Of a stretch of 64,000 bases of DNA, positions 36,237 through 45,359 are shown piece after piece. The first letter of the stretch is position 1, and every line of letters starts with the position of its first letter. A model generated the notes under the pieces. The model was not told the origin of the DNA. It ran no database searches and saw nothing but the letters and a program-made list of their open reading frames with translations. Source of the stretch: Paenibacillus sp. FSL H8-0548 (GTDB lineage: Bacteria > Bacillota > Bacilli > Paenibacillales > Paenibacillaceae); contig NZ_CP152049.1 of the NCBI RefSeq assembly GCF_038630985.1, positions 1,259,501 to 1,323,500 of the forward strand. Direction: 5' to 3'. Both the position numbers and the translations under genes were made by a program.

Positions 36237-37508
36237 ATGGAGAAGCGAGAAACATGGAAGAAACGAGGGATCGTGAAACAGATCTTGAAGGATCATTTTC
36301 ATGGGTTTTGGGAACTTCATGCGAATCTATTCCCGGAAGAACTGCAGAAAGCGATACCGGAAGCCGTAAACAAGGCAACGCGATGCGGCACGAAGGATAT
36401 GGGTTACGCGAGATATGAATGTATGGGTTGTACGGAGGGAAAACCGGAACCGGTCATTATCTGTTTTACTTGTAAGAGTCGGTTTTGTCATGGATGCGGA
36501 AAGAAATACACCGATGACTGGGCAGAAAAGCAACAGGAGCGAATCCTGAATGTCCCCCATCGTCATACCGTGTTTACGGTACCAAAAGAGTTGAGGAAAT
36601 ACTTCTTTGAGGATCGGAGTCGTTTGAACGAGCTTAGTAAAGAAGTGGCGAAGGTCATCCAATATTACTATCGGCGTAAAAATAAGAGCAAACAGTATGA
36701 CGTGGGCGTCATTACGGTCATTCATACGTTTGGAAGGGATCTAAAGTTTAATCCGCATATTCATGCCCTGGTTACGGAAGGTGCGTTAGATTGCCATAAG
36801 CAGTGGAAGAGTGTGGAGTATATTTCTTTTACCTACTTGAGAAAGTCATGGCAGAAGCTACTTATGGATTTAATGTTGAAGTGGCATCCTGGCGATGCGA
36901 AGGTAAAAACGTTGGTAAACCAACTGTACAGTCGGTACAAGCATGGATTTTATGTCAACGCAGAACAACGAATGAAGGATGCCCGTGGAGCGGCCAAGTA
37001 TATTGGACGTTATCTGGCTCGTCCGGCAATCGCAGAGTATCGCATTATAAAGTATGACTACCATACGGTACATTACTGGTACGAAGATCATCAGACAGGA
37101 AAGAGGATCGATGTCGTAGCCCCTGTCATGAAATTCATTTATGCCCTGGTGCAACATATCCCGCCGAAGCATTTTCGAATGGTAGGCAGGTATGGCCTGT
37201 ACAGCAGAAGTAAGAATAAGGAGTCGCAAAAGATCGTTAACTTATGGCGGTACATGGTCCATAAACAGATTGAAATGACGTTCCCGCCGAAGGAAAAGAG
37301 AAGAAAGACGTACCGTCAGCGGATGTTGGAGACTTATGAACGGGATCCGATCGCCTGTCCCTGCTGCAAACAAACCATGTTGCTTGTGGTTATTTGGCAT
37401 GCAGACTATGGGCGAATTTATTATTATGATGAGGAAAGTGAACGAGCGTATAAGAAGAAATGGGGGGTTCGGGCTAATGAACGAAAGGAAAGGCAAGAAA
37501 CAGGATAG
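36237..37508 (+). CDS. IS91-family transposase (Y2-HUH)
   Basis: 423 residues. An N-terminal zinc-binding region (CMGC ... CFTCKSRFCHGCG) is followed by the HUH metal site NPHIHALV, and the two catalytic tyrosines in YIGRYLARP (YxxxY). This is the standard rolling-circle IS91 transposase plan. GGGGGGG precedes the ATG. It appears intact. Its 3' end overlaps the small zinc-ribbon gene. Confidence 0.93.
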   Translation: MEKRETWKKRGIVKQILKDHFHGFWELHANLFPEELQKAIPEAVNKATRCGTKDMGYARYECMGCTEGKPEPVIICFTCKSRFCHGCGKKYTDDWAEKQQERILNVPHRHTVFTVPKELRKYFFEDRSRLNELSKEVAKVIQYYYRRKNKSKQYDVGVITVIHTFGRDLKFNPHIHALVTEGALDCHKQWKSVEYISFTYLRKSWQKLLMDLMLKWHPGDAKVKTLVNQLYSRYKHGFYVNAEQRMKDARGAAKYIGRYLARPAIAEYRIIKYDYHTVHYWYEDHQTGKRIDVVAPVMKFIYALVQHIPPKHFRMVGRYGLYSRSKNKESQKIVNLWRYMVHKQIEMTFPPKEKRRKTYRQRMLETYERDPIACPCCKQTMLLVVIWHADYGRIYYYDEESERAYKKKWGVRANERKERQETG

Positions 37509-37725
37509 CGAAAAGGAAGAAGCTGTTGAACTATTTTCCTTTGATGATGAGGAGGAAGAAGTCTTTATCGATTATGTTTGCGTAGATTGCGGATGTTTAG
37601 ATCCTGTGCCTGATTTCATCGTAGGAGAGTGTTCTTATGAATTAGGACCTGAGGAGAGTCCTGTGTTCGTATGCCCGGAGTGTAACGGAGACTTGGTGAG
37701 GAAGAAAGAGCCGGCGGAGAAGTAA
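37477..37725 (+). CDS. Zinc-ribbon protein carried by the IS91 element
   Basis: 82 residues; highly acidic middle (SFDDEEEEVF) with two cysteine pairs, VCVDCGC and VCPEC, suggesting one zinc ribbon. The ATG at 37477 sits behind a GGGGG ribosome-like stretch and overlaps the transposase by 32 bases, so it belongs to the same element. An earlier in-frame start lies far inside the transposase gene and is unlikely. No function known; an accessory role in transposition is only inference. Confidence 0.65.
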   Translation: MNERKGKKQDSEKEEAVELFSFDDEEEEVFIDYVCVDCGCLDPVPDFIVGECSYELGPEESPVFVCPECNGDLVRKKEPAEK

Positions 37726-37768
37726 CCGTCGGCTAGTACGTAAATTCACCGTAGGTGATTTTGTTCTA

Positions 37769-37797
37769 TTGACAAAGAATTTGGATTTAAGTATTAT
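37769..37797 (+). promoter_or_regulatory. Sigma-A promoter of the ABC-2/TetR operon
   Basis: TTGACA and TATTAT separated by 17 bases. The -35 starts three bases after the apparent IS91 end. Confidence 0.75.
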
Positions 37798-37825
37798 TTA
37801 AACAGTTGTTTAAAACAAGTGTTTA
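37797..37825. promoter_or_regulatory. Palindromic operator overlapping the start site
   Basis: TTTAAACAGTTGTTTAAA (37797-37814) is a near-perfect palindrome, and a third half-site GTTTAAA follows at about 37820. Its position at the -10/+1 region fits repression by the TetR-type protein encoded two genes downstream. Confidence 0.65.
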
Positions 37826-37848
37826 AATATAGAGTGGGAGTGATTAAT

Positions 37849-39012
37849 ATGAAACACGCATTACAAGCTTTTATGAAACGACCAAGCACTATCGTTGGTC
37901 TTATTACCGCCATTATGTTCCAGGTTATTTTCTCTGTCATTTGGATGACGAGTTATAGTGGTGTTACCGATCGGATAGATCAATTAAAGATTGCTGTAGT
38001 TAATGAAGATCAACAAATGGGGCAACAAATTGCAAGCGGGTTGATTCAAAATTTGCCTTTTGACATGCAAGAGCTAACAAGTGTAGATGAGGCTAAACAG
38101 CAGCTAAATGCACGTGAGCTGCAAATGGTCGTCGTCATTCCAGCAGATTTCACACAGAAAGCGACTGCAGCTGACGGAACAGCCTCTATCCAATATTCGA
38201 TTAATGAATCAAATCCAGCACTTATTAAAAGTATAATGAGCGGAGCGGCAGCGCAAATAACTGCAGAGATTAATAGTCAAGCGATCAAAGGAGGCATCCA
38301 AACGGTGCTCGGCAATATGAGCGTACCAGCGGAGCAGGCTGCAGCAGCAGCGCAGGGGCTATCGCAGCGCGTTACCTCTGAGATCCAATCCTCCAACGTC
38401 ATTAAGGGTATGAATAACCAAATGGTTCCGATGATGCTGGTGCTTGCTTCCTACGTCGGTGCTATGATTATGGGAATGAACTTTGAGCAAACCTCTATGG
38501 CATTAAGCGGCAGTGTCAGCAGATGGAGGAGATTTGCAGTAAGAAGCATGATCAACGTCGTTGCAGCCGTTCTTGTCTCGCTTGTTGGTTCTACTATGCT
38601 TGCCTCCATGGGGGGACAAATGGTTGAGGGCTTCCTACACATTTGGATGTATCAATTACTATTTATGCTAACCTTTATTTTTGTATCGCAAATGTTTTTA
38701 TATGTGTTTGGCCTCAGCGGCATGCTGTTTAATATTATTTTATTGTCGGCACAACTGGTTACCTCTGGAGCAATTGTGCCGCGCGAGCTGCTCTCCGACT
38801 TCTACATCAAGCTAGGAGATGTGCTGCCGGCAACCTATGCGGTAGAAGGCACGATGAATATTTTGTTCGGAGGACCGTCTGTTTCCTCTGATGCCCTTAT
38901 ACTCCTTATCATTGCCATAGTAGCAATTGCTATTAGTACACTTGCTGTAGCAATGAAAAAACAAGGCGTACCTCAGGCTCAGCCTGTTGTAGCGATAGCT
39001 AGCAAGAAATAA
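37849..39012 (+). CDS. ABC-2/YhgE-Pip-like membrane protein
   Basis: 388 residues. One N-terminal membrane helix, a large extracellular domain (about 35-190), and five to six C-terminal helices: the architecture of ABC-2 export permeases and YhgE/Pip proteins. ATG at 37849 is chosen, after GGGAGTG. No ATPase gene is adjacent. Together with the TetR regulator it resembles small drug- or lipid-export units. The palindromic operator in its promoter predicts repression by that regulator. Confidence 0.85.
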   Translation: MKHALQAFMKRPSTIVGLITAIMFQVIFSVIWMTSYSGVTDRIDQLKIAVVNEDQQMGQQIASGLIQNLPFDMQELTSVDEAKQQLNARELQMVVVIPADFTQKATAADGTASIQYSINESNPALIKSIMSGAAAQITAEINSQAIKGGIQTVLGNMSVPAEQAAAAAQGLSQRVTSEIQSSNVIKGMNNQMVPMMLVLASYVGAMIMGMNFEQTSMALSGSVSRWRRFAVRSMINVVAAVLVSLVGSTMLASMGGQMVEGFLHIWMYQLLFMLTFIFVSQMFLYVFGLSGMLFNIILLSAQLVTSGAIVPRELLSDFYIKLGDVLPATYAVEGTMNILFGGPSVSSDALILLIIAIVAIAISTLAVAMKKQGVPQAQPVVAIASKK

Positions 39013-39087
39013 TAAAGCGGTCTGGTACTTGATGAATGTCCTCTTTTGCTTCAAAATAGAAGAAATATGCTGTAATGGAGGACCGAC

Positions 39088-39678
39088 ATGACTACAGGGG
39101 ACGCAGATATTAAGAACAGAATATTGTTGGCAGCCAAAAAGCTGTTTGCCCAATACGGCTATGAAAAAACGACCGTAAGGCAAATATGCGAGGAGGCTTG
39201 CGCTAACGTCGCTCTCGTGTCGTATCATTTTGGCGGCAAAGAAAATATGTTTGGAGCGCTGTTTGAAACTTATTTTCCAAATGAACAGATTACGGGGATA
39301 GAACGCTCTTTAGATGCTGTGGAAGGTGTAAAGCTGATCATTCGTGAGGTGACGAAGTTTCGTTACAGCGACAAGCAGCTGATCTGCATCATTCAGCAGG
39401 AAATTATTATGAATACTGACCGTATTCAAAAGATACGCCATCATGTCATGCCATTGTGGAAAATGCTGCGGGAATGGCTGAAGCAGGGCAAGGAGCAGGG
39501 GCTATTTCATTATCAGTCTTTGGATACAACGCTAATGTCAATTATAGGAACCCTGCTGTTTCACAGACATACGGACTATTGGGCGGTATTGCTTGAGGAA
39601 GAGCAGCCATCACTAGAAGCTGTTATCGAGGATTTAACTACCTTTGTTATGAATGCCTTGGAATACAAGGATAAATAG
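39088..39678 (+). CDS. TetR/AcrR family transcriptional regulator
   Basis: 196 residues with an N-terminal TetR helix-turn-helix (LFAQYGYEKTTVRQICEEACANVALVSYHFGGK) and a helical ligand-binding domain. GGAGGACCGAC precedes the ATG. It follows the membrane protein by 75 bp and probably represses the shared promoter through the TTTAAAC-type operator. Ligand unknown. Confidence 0.92.
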   Translation: MTTGDADIKNRILLAAKKLFAQYGYEKTTVRQICEEACANVALVSYHFGGKENMFGALFETYFPNEQITGIERSLDAVEGVKLIIREVTKFRYSDKQLICIIQQEIIMNTDRIQKIRHHVMPLWKMLREWLKQGKEQGLFHYQSLDTTLMSIIGTLLFHRHTDYWAVLLEEEQPSLEAVIEDLTTFVMNALEYKDK

Positions 39679-39688
39679 ATCGATTAAT

Positions 39689-39722
39689 GACCGTACACGA
39701 GATAAAGGTGTACGGTTTTTTT
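39689..39722 (+). terminator. Rho-independent terminator after tetR
   Basis: ACCGTACA/TGTACGGT stem followed by seven T. Confidence 0.88.
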
Positions 39723-39826
39723 CTATTGCAATGTAAAGTTATTTGCTGAAGAATTGACTTGGATCTTTAAAAGTTTTCGGAATAACGGTACAATTTGGTA
39801 GTGACTTTCTATAACAAGCTGTACTA

Positions 39827-39841
39827 CTGAAAACGTTTCCG
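39827..39841. promoter_or_regulatory. cre-like operator before the polysaccharide cluster
   Basis: TGAAAACGTTTCCG closely resembles the CcpA/LacI-family operator consensus TGWAANCGNTNWCA, differing at the end. It lies about 75 bp before the lyase gene, so catabolite repression or a local LacI regulator is likely. Confidence 0.5.
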
Positions 39842-39916
39842 CCCGGATGAATCGTTAGGAGCTAAATCACAATTGTCGAATTTAGAATCGCGGATAGAAT
39901 AGGAGAGAGTATCCAT

Positions 39917-41749
39917 ATGAAGCGAGAGCAGATTCAAAAAATATTGCAGCAAAACAGGCTGCGAGGGCTAGAGCTGCTGTCAGATGAAGGTTCGGTAGAA
40001 GGACTGGCGGCCAGACTTCGTGGTTCAGCAGCTAATCAATCGCTCATACAGGAGATAAAGGCAGCTGCCGATGATTTGCTGCAGACGCCAAATCCTGAGC
40101 TGACCTTTGCTCTATTTCGCATTTACAGCGACACGGGAGAGAGGCTTGCCTATGAGCATATATATTTCGAGAGACGTAAGCGGCTAAACGCTTTCGTAAT
40201 CATGTCGCTGCTGGAGCCGGAGCATACCGAATATGAAGCAGCTGCATGCAATATCATTTGGTCCATTTGCAATGAATTCACTTGGTGTCTGCCTGCACAC
40301 TTTAATGAAGGCGCAGAACGGCTTGATATCGATTTGTTTGCTGCGGAGACAGGCTTTGCACTTAGTGAGATTGTTGTGCTAATGGGCGACAGGCTGCCTA
40401 GTTTGCTGCGCAGGCGCATCGAGGCTGAGCTTGAGCGGCGATTGTTTCAGCCGTTTCTGGAGCAGGGACCTTATGGCTGGGAGACGGCTGATCACAATTG
40501 GTCTGCGGTATGTGCCGGCTCGCTTGGTGCCGCCGCGCTTCATCTCATGGATGATTCGTCAAGATTGTCTGCTGTACTTGTGAGAGTGCTTACTGCGCTC
40601 GATTGTTATTTGGAAGGGTTTGGCGACGACGGTGCATGTGCGGAAGGTTATTTATACTGGCAATACGGCTTCGGCTATTATGTATATTTTGCCCAGCTCT
40701 TAAAGTCGGCAACAGCGGGAGCAATCAATTTATTTGCCTCCAGCAAGGTGAAGGAAATTGCGCTCTTCCAACAGAAATGCTTCACAAGCGGAAGTATGGT
40801 TGTCAATTTTTCGGATTCGCCTGCATCAAGCGGGATTTTTATGGGACTTAGCTGCTGCTTGCACGGTGAGTACGACGAGGTGACTGTACCTGATATTAGC
40901 CTTAGAGCGGATTATTCGGCAGATCATTGTGGACGTTGGTCACCGGCCATTCGTAATTTGCTTTGGGTGAAGGATTCATGGTTAGAGGCATCTGCAGGGA
41001 AGGCGCTCTGGCCTTCTGAATCATATTATATGTCTGATGTGCAGTGGCTTTTGTCCAGGCATGTCAACGAGGCAGGCACAAGCTATAGCTTTGCGGCTAA
41101 GGGCGGTCATAATGCGGAGCCTCATAATCATAACGACGTCGGTCAATTTATTTTGCATGCGGATGGACAAGCGTATTTAGCTGATTTGGGGAGCGGGAAG
41201 TATACGGCGCAATACTTTGGCTCAGAGCGGTATACGCTTTGGTGCAATGGCTCACAAGGACATTCAGTTCCCATTATTGACGGTCTATATGAGCAAAATG
41301 GGACTGCTTATCGCGCTGAGGTCATTGAGGCGGAGGCGACTAAGGAAAGTGATCAGCTGGTGCTTGAGCTTAGCTCGGCTTACGAGCTGTCTACACTCGA
41401 GCGGCTGGTGCGCTCCTTCCGCTGGGAGAAAGAGGAGCTTCCAAGGCTTATGCTGACGGATACGATCTGCTTCGCTGCAAATAACGAAGAGTCCGCTAAA
41501 CGGACGGTTACGGAGCGGTTTATTACATTTCTAGCTCCAGTGCTGGAAGAGGAGGGCCGAATCGTTATAGAAGGCAAGCGGAAGCTTGTTCTAACTTACG
41601 ATCACATCGTATGGAGGGCAGAAGCCACTCCTCGGAGTGACATCGATCATTTCGGCGGCGAGCGCTTCTGGTACACGCTTGATTTTCATTCCACTGCGAC
41701 AGCAGGCGTGCCTTTGATTGCGTCATTTATTTTTCAATTTGTATCCTGA
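39917..41749 (+). CDS. Heparinase II/III family polysaccharide lyase
   Basis: 610 residues without a signal peptide, so intracellular. An N-terminal (alpha/alpha) toroid is followed by the Heparinase_II_III beta domain with the motif GGHNAEPHNHNDVGQFIL (conserved His and Asn) and YLADLGSGKYTAQYF. It should eliminate uronic-acid-containing oligosaccharides; the exact substrate (glycosaminoglycan, alginate or other) is not readable. GGAGAGAG precedes the ATG. It leads a three-gene cluster with GH88 and DUF2264 proteins. Confidence 0.88.
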   Translation: MKREQIQKILQQNRLRGLELLSDEGSVEGLAARLRGSAANQSLIQEIKAAADDLLQTPNPELTFALFRIYSDTGERLAYEHIYFERRKRLNAFVIMSLLEPEHTEYEAAACNIIWSICNEFTWCLPAHFNEGAERLDIDLFAAETGFALSEIVVLMGDRLPSLLRRRIEAELERRLFQPFLEQGPYGWETADHNWSAVCAGSLGAAALHLMDDSSRLSAVLVRVLTALDCYLEGFGDDGACAEGYLYWQYGFGYYVYFAQLLKSATAGAINLFASSKVKEIALFQQKCFTSGSMVVNFSDSPASSGIFMGLSCCLHGEYDEVTVPDISLRADYSADHCGRWSPAIRNLLWVKDSWLEASAGKALWPSESYYMSDVQWLLSRHVNEAGTSYSFAAKGGHNAEPHNHNDVGQFILHADGQAYLADLGSGKYTAQYFGSERYTLWCNGSQGHSVPIIDGLYEQNGTAYRAEVIEAEATKESDQLVLELSSAYELSTLERLVRSFRWEKEELPRLMLTDTICFAANNEESAKRTVTERFITFLAPVLEEEGRIVIEGKRKLVLTYDHIVWRAEATPRSDIDHFGGERFWYTLDFHSTATAGVPLIASFIFQFVS

Positions 41750-41784
41750 AATTAATGAATAAATAGTTGGGAGATGGAAGCGCG

Positions 41785-42915
41785 ATGGAGCAGAATAAGT
41801 GGGTTAATGAGGCTTGGGAGAAGGTACATGAGAAAGTAACGAAAACGAGCAATCGCATTGGCGCAAGATTTCCACATGCGAGCGTAGATGGAAGCTACGT
41901 GCTTGAAGCTCCTCATTGGTGGACTGCTGGCTTCTGGCCAGGCTTGCTGTGGCTGCTTTACCGTGATTCAGGGTCGAAGGATGAGCGCTATAAGGAAATC
42001 GCTGAAGCGTGTGAGCAGCAATTGGATGAGGTGCTGCTTGGATTTGATCGTCTTGATCACGACATTGGCTTTATGTGGTCGCTTACGAGCGTGGCTCGTT
42101 ATAAGCTGCTAGGAGAAGCGCAATCGCGCAAACGCGGGCTGCTTGCTGCAAGTGTGCTGAGCGGTCGTTTTAACGTAAAAGGAAATTTCATCAGAGCTTG
42201 GAATCCTTGGAGCGAGGGGGAGCGCAACGAAGGCTGGGCGATTATTGATTGTATGATGAATCTGCCGCTGTTGTACTGGGCGAGCGAGACGACAGGCGAT
42301 CCAAGATTCAAGCATTTGGCGATGGAGCATGCGGATACAGTGCTGGAGCATTTCATTCGAGAGGATGGATCCGTTAATCACATCGTCATTTTCGACCCGC
42401 AGACGGGAGAATGTGAAAGTGTAAACGGTGGACAAGGCTTTGCTCCGAACTCAGCTTGGTCGCGCGGTGCATCTTGGGCGATTTATGGCATGGCGCTTTG
42501 CTACCGTTATACTGGCGAGCCTAGATATTTGGAGGCTGCGAAGCGGGTGGCACATTTCTTTCTCGCCAATTTGCCTGAGGACTCCGTGCCGCATTGGGAT
42601 TTCCGATTGCCGCCAGGCGTAGAGCGTTATCGTGATACTTCTGCAGGCGCATGTGCAGCCTGCGGACTGCTTGAAATCGCGAGATCGGTGCCAAATGAGG
42701 AGTCAGAGCTTTACCGGGCTGCCGGTGAGAGAATACTGCGCTCGATGTATGAGAACTACGGAGCTTGGGACAATGAGGCAGAAGAGGGCTTGATCTTGCA
42801 TGGAACCAGCCACTATCCAGAGCAACGAAATATTGATGTACCGCTCATCTATGGGGATTATTTCTTCGTAGAGGGCTTATCGAGACTAAGAGGAAATGAC
42901 GCTACCTTCTGGTAG
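41785..42915 (+). CDS. Glycoside hydrolase family 88 (unsaturated glucuronyl hydrolase)
   Basis: 376 residues. The HWWTAGFWPGLLWLLY N-terminal segment, LDHDIGFMW (catalytic Asp region), WAIIDCMMNLPLLYWAS and WSRGASWAIYG are typical of GH88, which hydrolyses the unsaturated uronic acid produced by polysaccharide lyases. This fits the lyase gene just upstream. ATG at 41785 is preferred over TTG at 41767, which lies on the GGGAG ribosome site. Probably cytosolic. Confidence 0.92.
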   Translation: MEQNKWVNEAWEKVHEKVTKTSNRIGARFPHASVDGSYVLEAPHWWTAGFWPGLLWLLYRDSGSKDERYKEIAEACEQQLDEVLLGFDRLDHDIGFMWSLTSVARYKLLGEAQSRKRGLLAASVLSGRFNVKGNFIRAWNPWSEGERNEGWAIIDCMMNLPLLYWASETTGDPRFKHLAMEHADTVLEHFIREDGSVNHIVIFDPQTGECESVNGGQGFAPNSAWSRGASWAIYGMALCYRYTGEPRYLEAAKRVAHFFLANLPEDSVPHWDFRLPPGVERYRDTSAGACAACGLLEIARSVPNEESELYRAAGERILRSMYENYGAWDNEAEEGLILHGTSHYPEQRNIDVPLIYGDYFFVEGLSRLRGNDATFW

Positions 42916-42930
42916 GATGGAGGGTTTACC

Positions 42931-44139
42931 TTGCAAAGTATACAACAGAGCAGCAGCCAGCTCACGGATCGTGAGTATTGGCTGGAGCAAATGCTATTCA
43001 TAAGCACTCCTGTACTTACAGCACTCTCAGAGCGACAGCTCAAAGAGCGGATGCCGATTGAAATTGCGGAGACTGCTGGAGCGAATGATGAAGAAAACGC
43101 GGTGCTGCTGGCAGATCGGGCGAAGTACACCCATCTGGAGGCGCTTGGACGCCTGTTATCGGGCATGGCACCATGGCTGGAAAATAAGCAATTAGCTGCT
43201 GAAGCTGAGGAAGAAACGCGCAGTCGTTATGCCGCGCTTGCGAGGGAAGCTATCGATGCAGGGACTGATCCGGAATCTCCGGATTATATGAATTTCAGCG
43301 ATGGCTTCCAGCCAATTGTCGATGCGGCTTTCCTAGCGCAGGCGATTTTGCGTGCACCTGTAGAGCTTGGCGAAAAGCTGGAGCAGCGCGTGCGAGCAAA
43401 CGTTGTTGCCGCGCTTAAGCAGACGCGGTCACGGAAGCCGGTGTTCTCGAACTGGCTGCTGTTTGCAGCTACGATTGAGTCAGCCTTGTTTAAGCTCGGC
43501 GAGCGCGATTGGGACCCGATGCGAATCGATTATGCGCTGAAGCAGCATGAGCAATGGTATTTAGGAGATGGAGCCTATGGTGACGGCCCCGAGTTTCACT
43601 GGGACTATTATAATAGCTTCGTCATCCAACCAATGCTCGTAGATGTGCTTGCCGCAGTAGGCGAGCAGTACGAGGATTGGAAGGCGATGCGTCCTGCCGT
43701 TGCAAGCCGCGCACAGCGGTATGCGGAGGTGCTGGAGCGTTTAATCGGACCGGATGGCACCTATCCACCGATTGGCAGGTCGCTTGCCTATCGGTTCGGC
43801 GCCTTCCAAAGCTTGGCGCAGAGCGCTTGGCTTGACGCGCTGCCAGAGGGGGTAAGCGGTGCACAGGTGCGCTGCGCCTTGACAGCAGCTATACGCCGTA
43901 CACTTGAAATACCAGGAAATTTCACAGCTGACGGCTGGCTGACGATCGGCTTTTGTGGACATCAGAAGGATATTGGCGAGCGTTATATATCGACCGGCAG
44001 TCTTTATTTATGCTCGGAGGTATTCTTGCCGCTTGGCTTGCCGCTTGAGCATCCGTTTTGGAGCGGCGCAGCGGACAATTGGACCTCGAAGAAGGCGTGG
44101 TCGGGACAAGCGTTTGGCATTGATACAGCTTTAAAATAA
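42931..44139 (+). CDS. DUF2264 protein
   Basis: 402 residues of a helical toroid-type fold. The segment DGAYGDGPEFHWDYYNSFVI with IGRSLAYRFGAFQ is characteristic of DUF2264, often found beside lyases and GH88 or GH105 enzymes. The TTG start has GGAGGG upstream and follows GH88 by 15 bp, so the three genes form one transcript. Enzymatic role unproven; uronic-acid processing is plausible from context. Confidence 0.88.
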   Translation: MQSIQQSSSQLTDREYWLEQMLFISTPVLTALSERQLKERMPIEIAETAGANDEENAVLLADRAKYTHLEALGRLLSGMAPWLENKQLAAEAEEETRSRYAALAREAIDAGTDPESPDYMNFSDGFQPIVDAAFLAQAILRAPVELGEKLEQRVRANVVAALKQTRSRKPVFSNWLLFAATIESALFKLGERDWDPMRIDYALKQHEQWYLGDGAYGDGPEFHWDYYNSFVIQPMLVDVLAAVGEQYEDWKAMRPAVASRAQRYAEVLERLIGPDGTYPPIGRSLAYRFGAFQSLAQSAWLDALPEGVSGAQVRCALTAAIRRTLEIPGNFTADGWLTIGFCGHQKDIGERYISTGSLYLCSEVFLPLGLPLEHPFWSGAADNWTSKKAWSGQAFGIDTALK

Positions 44140-44146
44140 GACAAGA

Positions 44147-44184
44147 AGAGGCAGAAGATGGGGTTCCATCGTCTGCCTCTTTTT
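44147..44184. terminator. Bidirectional terminator
   Basis: AGAGGCAGAAGATGG pairs with CCATCGTCTGCCTCT (one mismatch), with T following. It serves the convergent DUF2264 and heme-ATPase genes. Confidence 0.85.
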
Positions 44185-44198
44185 AGAAAATCTGCTGC

Positions 44199-45359
44199 TT
44201 ATTGTGCTTGTGCTTCAGCGATAGCATCCGTTTCAACGGGAGGCAGTGGATTACGTTTGATTTTAACCTCTTGGAAAATGATTTTATTAGAAATGATGTA
44301 ATCAGGTGTTTTTCGGTGGGAATGGGATTCGCGGAAAGCTTCGCTTTTTGTCCAGGCTTGGAAATCATCCTTGGAATTCCAGCGTGTAACGACGGATACC
44401 TCATCATAATCCGCTGTATTTTGCGTCAGCAGCACCTCCAGGCCTAGAAAACCCTCCATGCTGTCGACTTTGCCAATTCGGTCGAAGCGTTCAATTAGCT
44501 TCTCACCGTTACCCTTCGTAATATGGGACAGGTTCGTTACAATAATCATCGTTGCATCCTCCTCGTAATTTTTAGGTATAGGTATAATGACGGGATAATT
44601 TTCATCAAAGCTAACCTTCGCTTCAATTTCGTACACTTGCCTCAAAAAGCGAGAAGTAATAACGGCCTGCGGAGTTCCTGTTGCGATAATTTCACCGTCC
44701 TTCATCGCAATAAGATGATCGCAATAGGCAGCAGCCTGCTGCAGATCATGCAGTACCATAACCATCGTGATGCCATGCTCTTGATTAATTTTGCGCAGCA
44801 TGCCCATAACCTCAAGCTGATGGGAAATATCTAAGAAGGTCGTAGGCTCATCGAGTAAAATGATATCCGTTTTTTGAGCAAGCGCCATCGCAATCCGGGC
44901 TTTTTGCTGCTCACCTCCCGACAAAGTATGGAACATTCGATCGTCATGACGACGGATGCTCATCGTTCTCATCGCCCAATCTATGATCTTCTGATCCTCA
45001 TCAGTTAATCGCTGCTTGAACATCCGTTTATGCGGTGATCGTCCGTAAGCAACCAATTCGCGGACCGTAAGCTCGGGAAGCATTTCCTTAGCCTGCGGCA
45101 GCATCGAAATCGTTCGGGCATAGTCGGCTCTGGAGTAAGCGCCGGTTTCCTTGCCCTGAACGGATATTTTGCCTTTATCTGCATCCAGCAGCTTCGTAAT
45201 GATTTTTAACAGGGTAGACTTGCCTGAGCCATTTGGCCCGATAATCGCTGTCATTTTCCCATCGGGAATAGCAGTTGTAACGTCAAAGAGCTGAAACATA
45301 CCCATTTCTAGCTCAATTTCCTTTAAATCAATCGCTGTATGGCTAGTTGTCATCTCCAA
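44199..45359 (-). CDS. Heme ABC transporter ATPase fused to an IsdG-type heme monooxygenase
   Basis: 386 residues. Residues 1 to about 265 are a FecE/HmuV-type ABC ATPase: Walker [10 protein letters not shown], signature [12 protein letters not shown], Walker [13 protein letters not shown]. The last 116 residues are an IsdG/HmoA-like domain; counted from its own methionine it keeps Asn6, Trp66 and His76, the catalytic triad of IsdG/IsdI enzymes. The fusion links heme import to heme opening and iron release. An internal GAGGAGG eight bases before that methionine (ATG at 44549) could also allow separate translation. It overlaps the permease gene by ten bases. Confidence 0.9.
   Translation of the reverse strand: MEMTTSHTAIDLKEIELEMGMFQLFDVTTAIPDGKMTAIIGPNGSGKSTLLKIITKLLDADKGKISVQGKETGAYSRADYARTISMLPQAKEMLPELTVRELVAYGRSPHKRMFKQRLTDEDQKIIDWAMRTMSIRRHDDRMFHTLSGGEQQKARIAMALAQKTDIILLDEPTTFLDISHQLEVMGMLRKINQEHGITMVMVLHDLQQAAAYCDHLIAMKDGEIIATGTPQAVITSRFLRQVYEIEAKVSFDENYPVIIPIPKNYEEDATMIIVTNLSHITKGNGEKLIERFDRIGKVDSMEGFLGLEVLLTQNTADYDEVSVVTRWNSKDDFQAWTKSEAFRESHSHRKTPDYIISNKIIFQEVKIKRNPLPPVETDAIAEAQAQ

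Larger units (their letters stand above)
36170..37766 (+). mobile_element. IS91-family insertion sequence
   Basis: Carries a Y2-HUH transposase and a small zinc-ribbon gene. Bounds are approximate. The right end is taken at a subterminal hairpin (ATTCACC/GGTGAAT-type, 37744-37760) followed by GTTC at 37763-37766, which fits the GTTC-type junction of IS91 elements. The left end lies somewhere after the tatC terminator. Such elements move by rolling-circle replication and make no target duplication. Confidence 0.65.
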
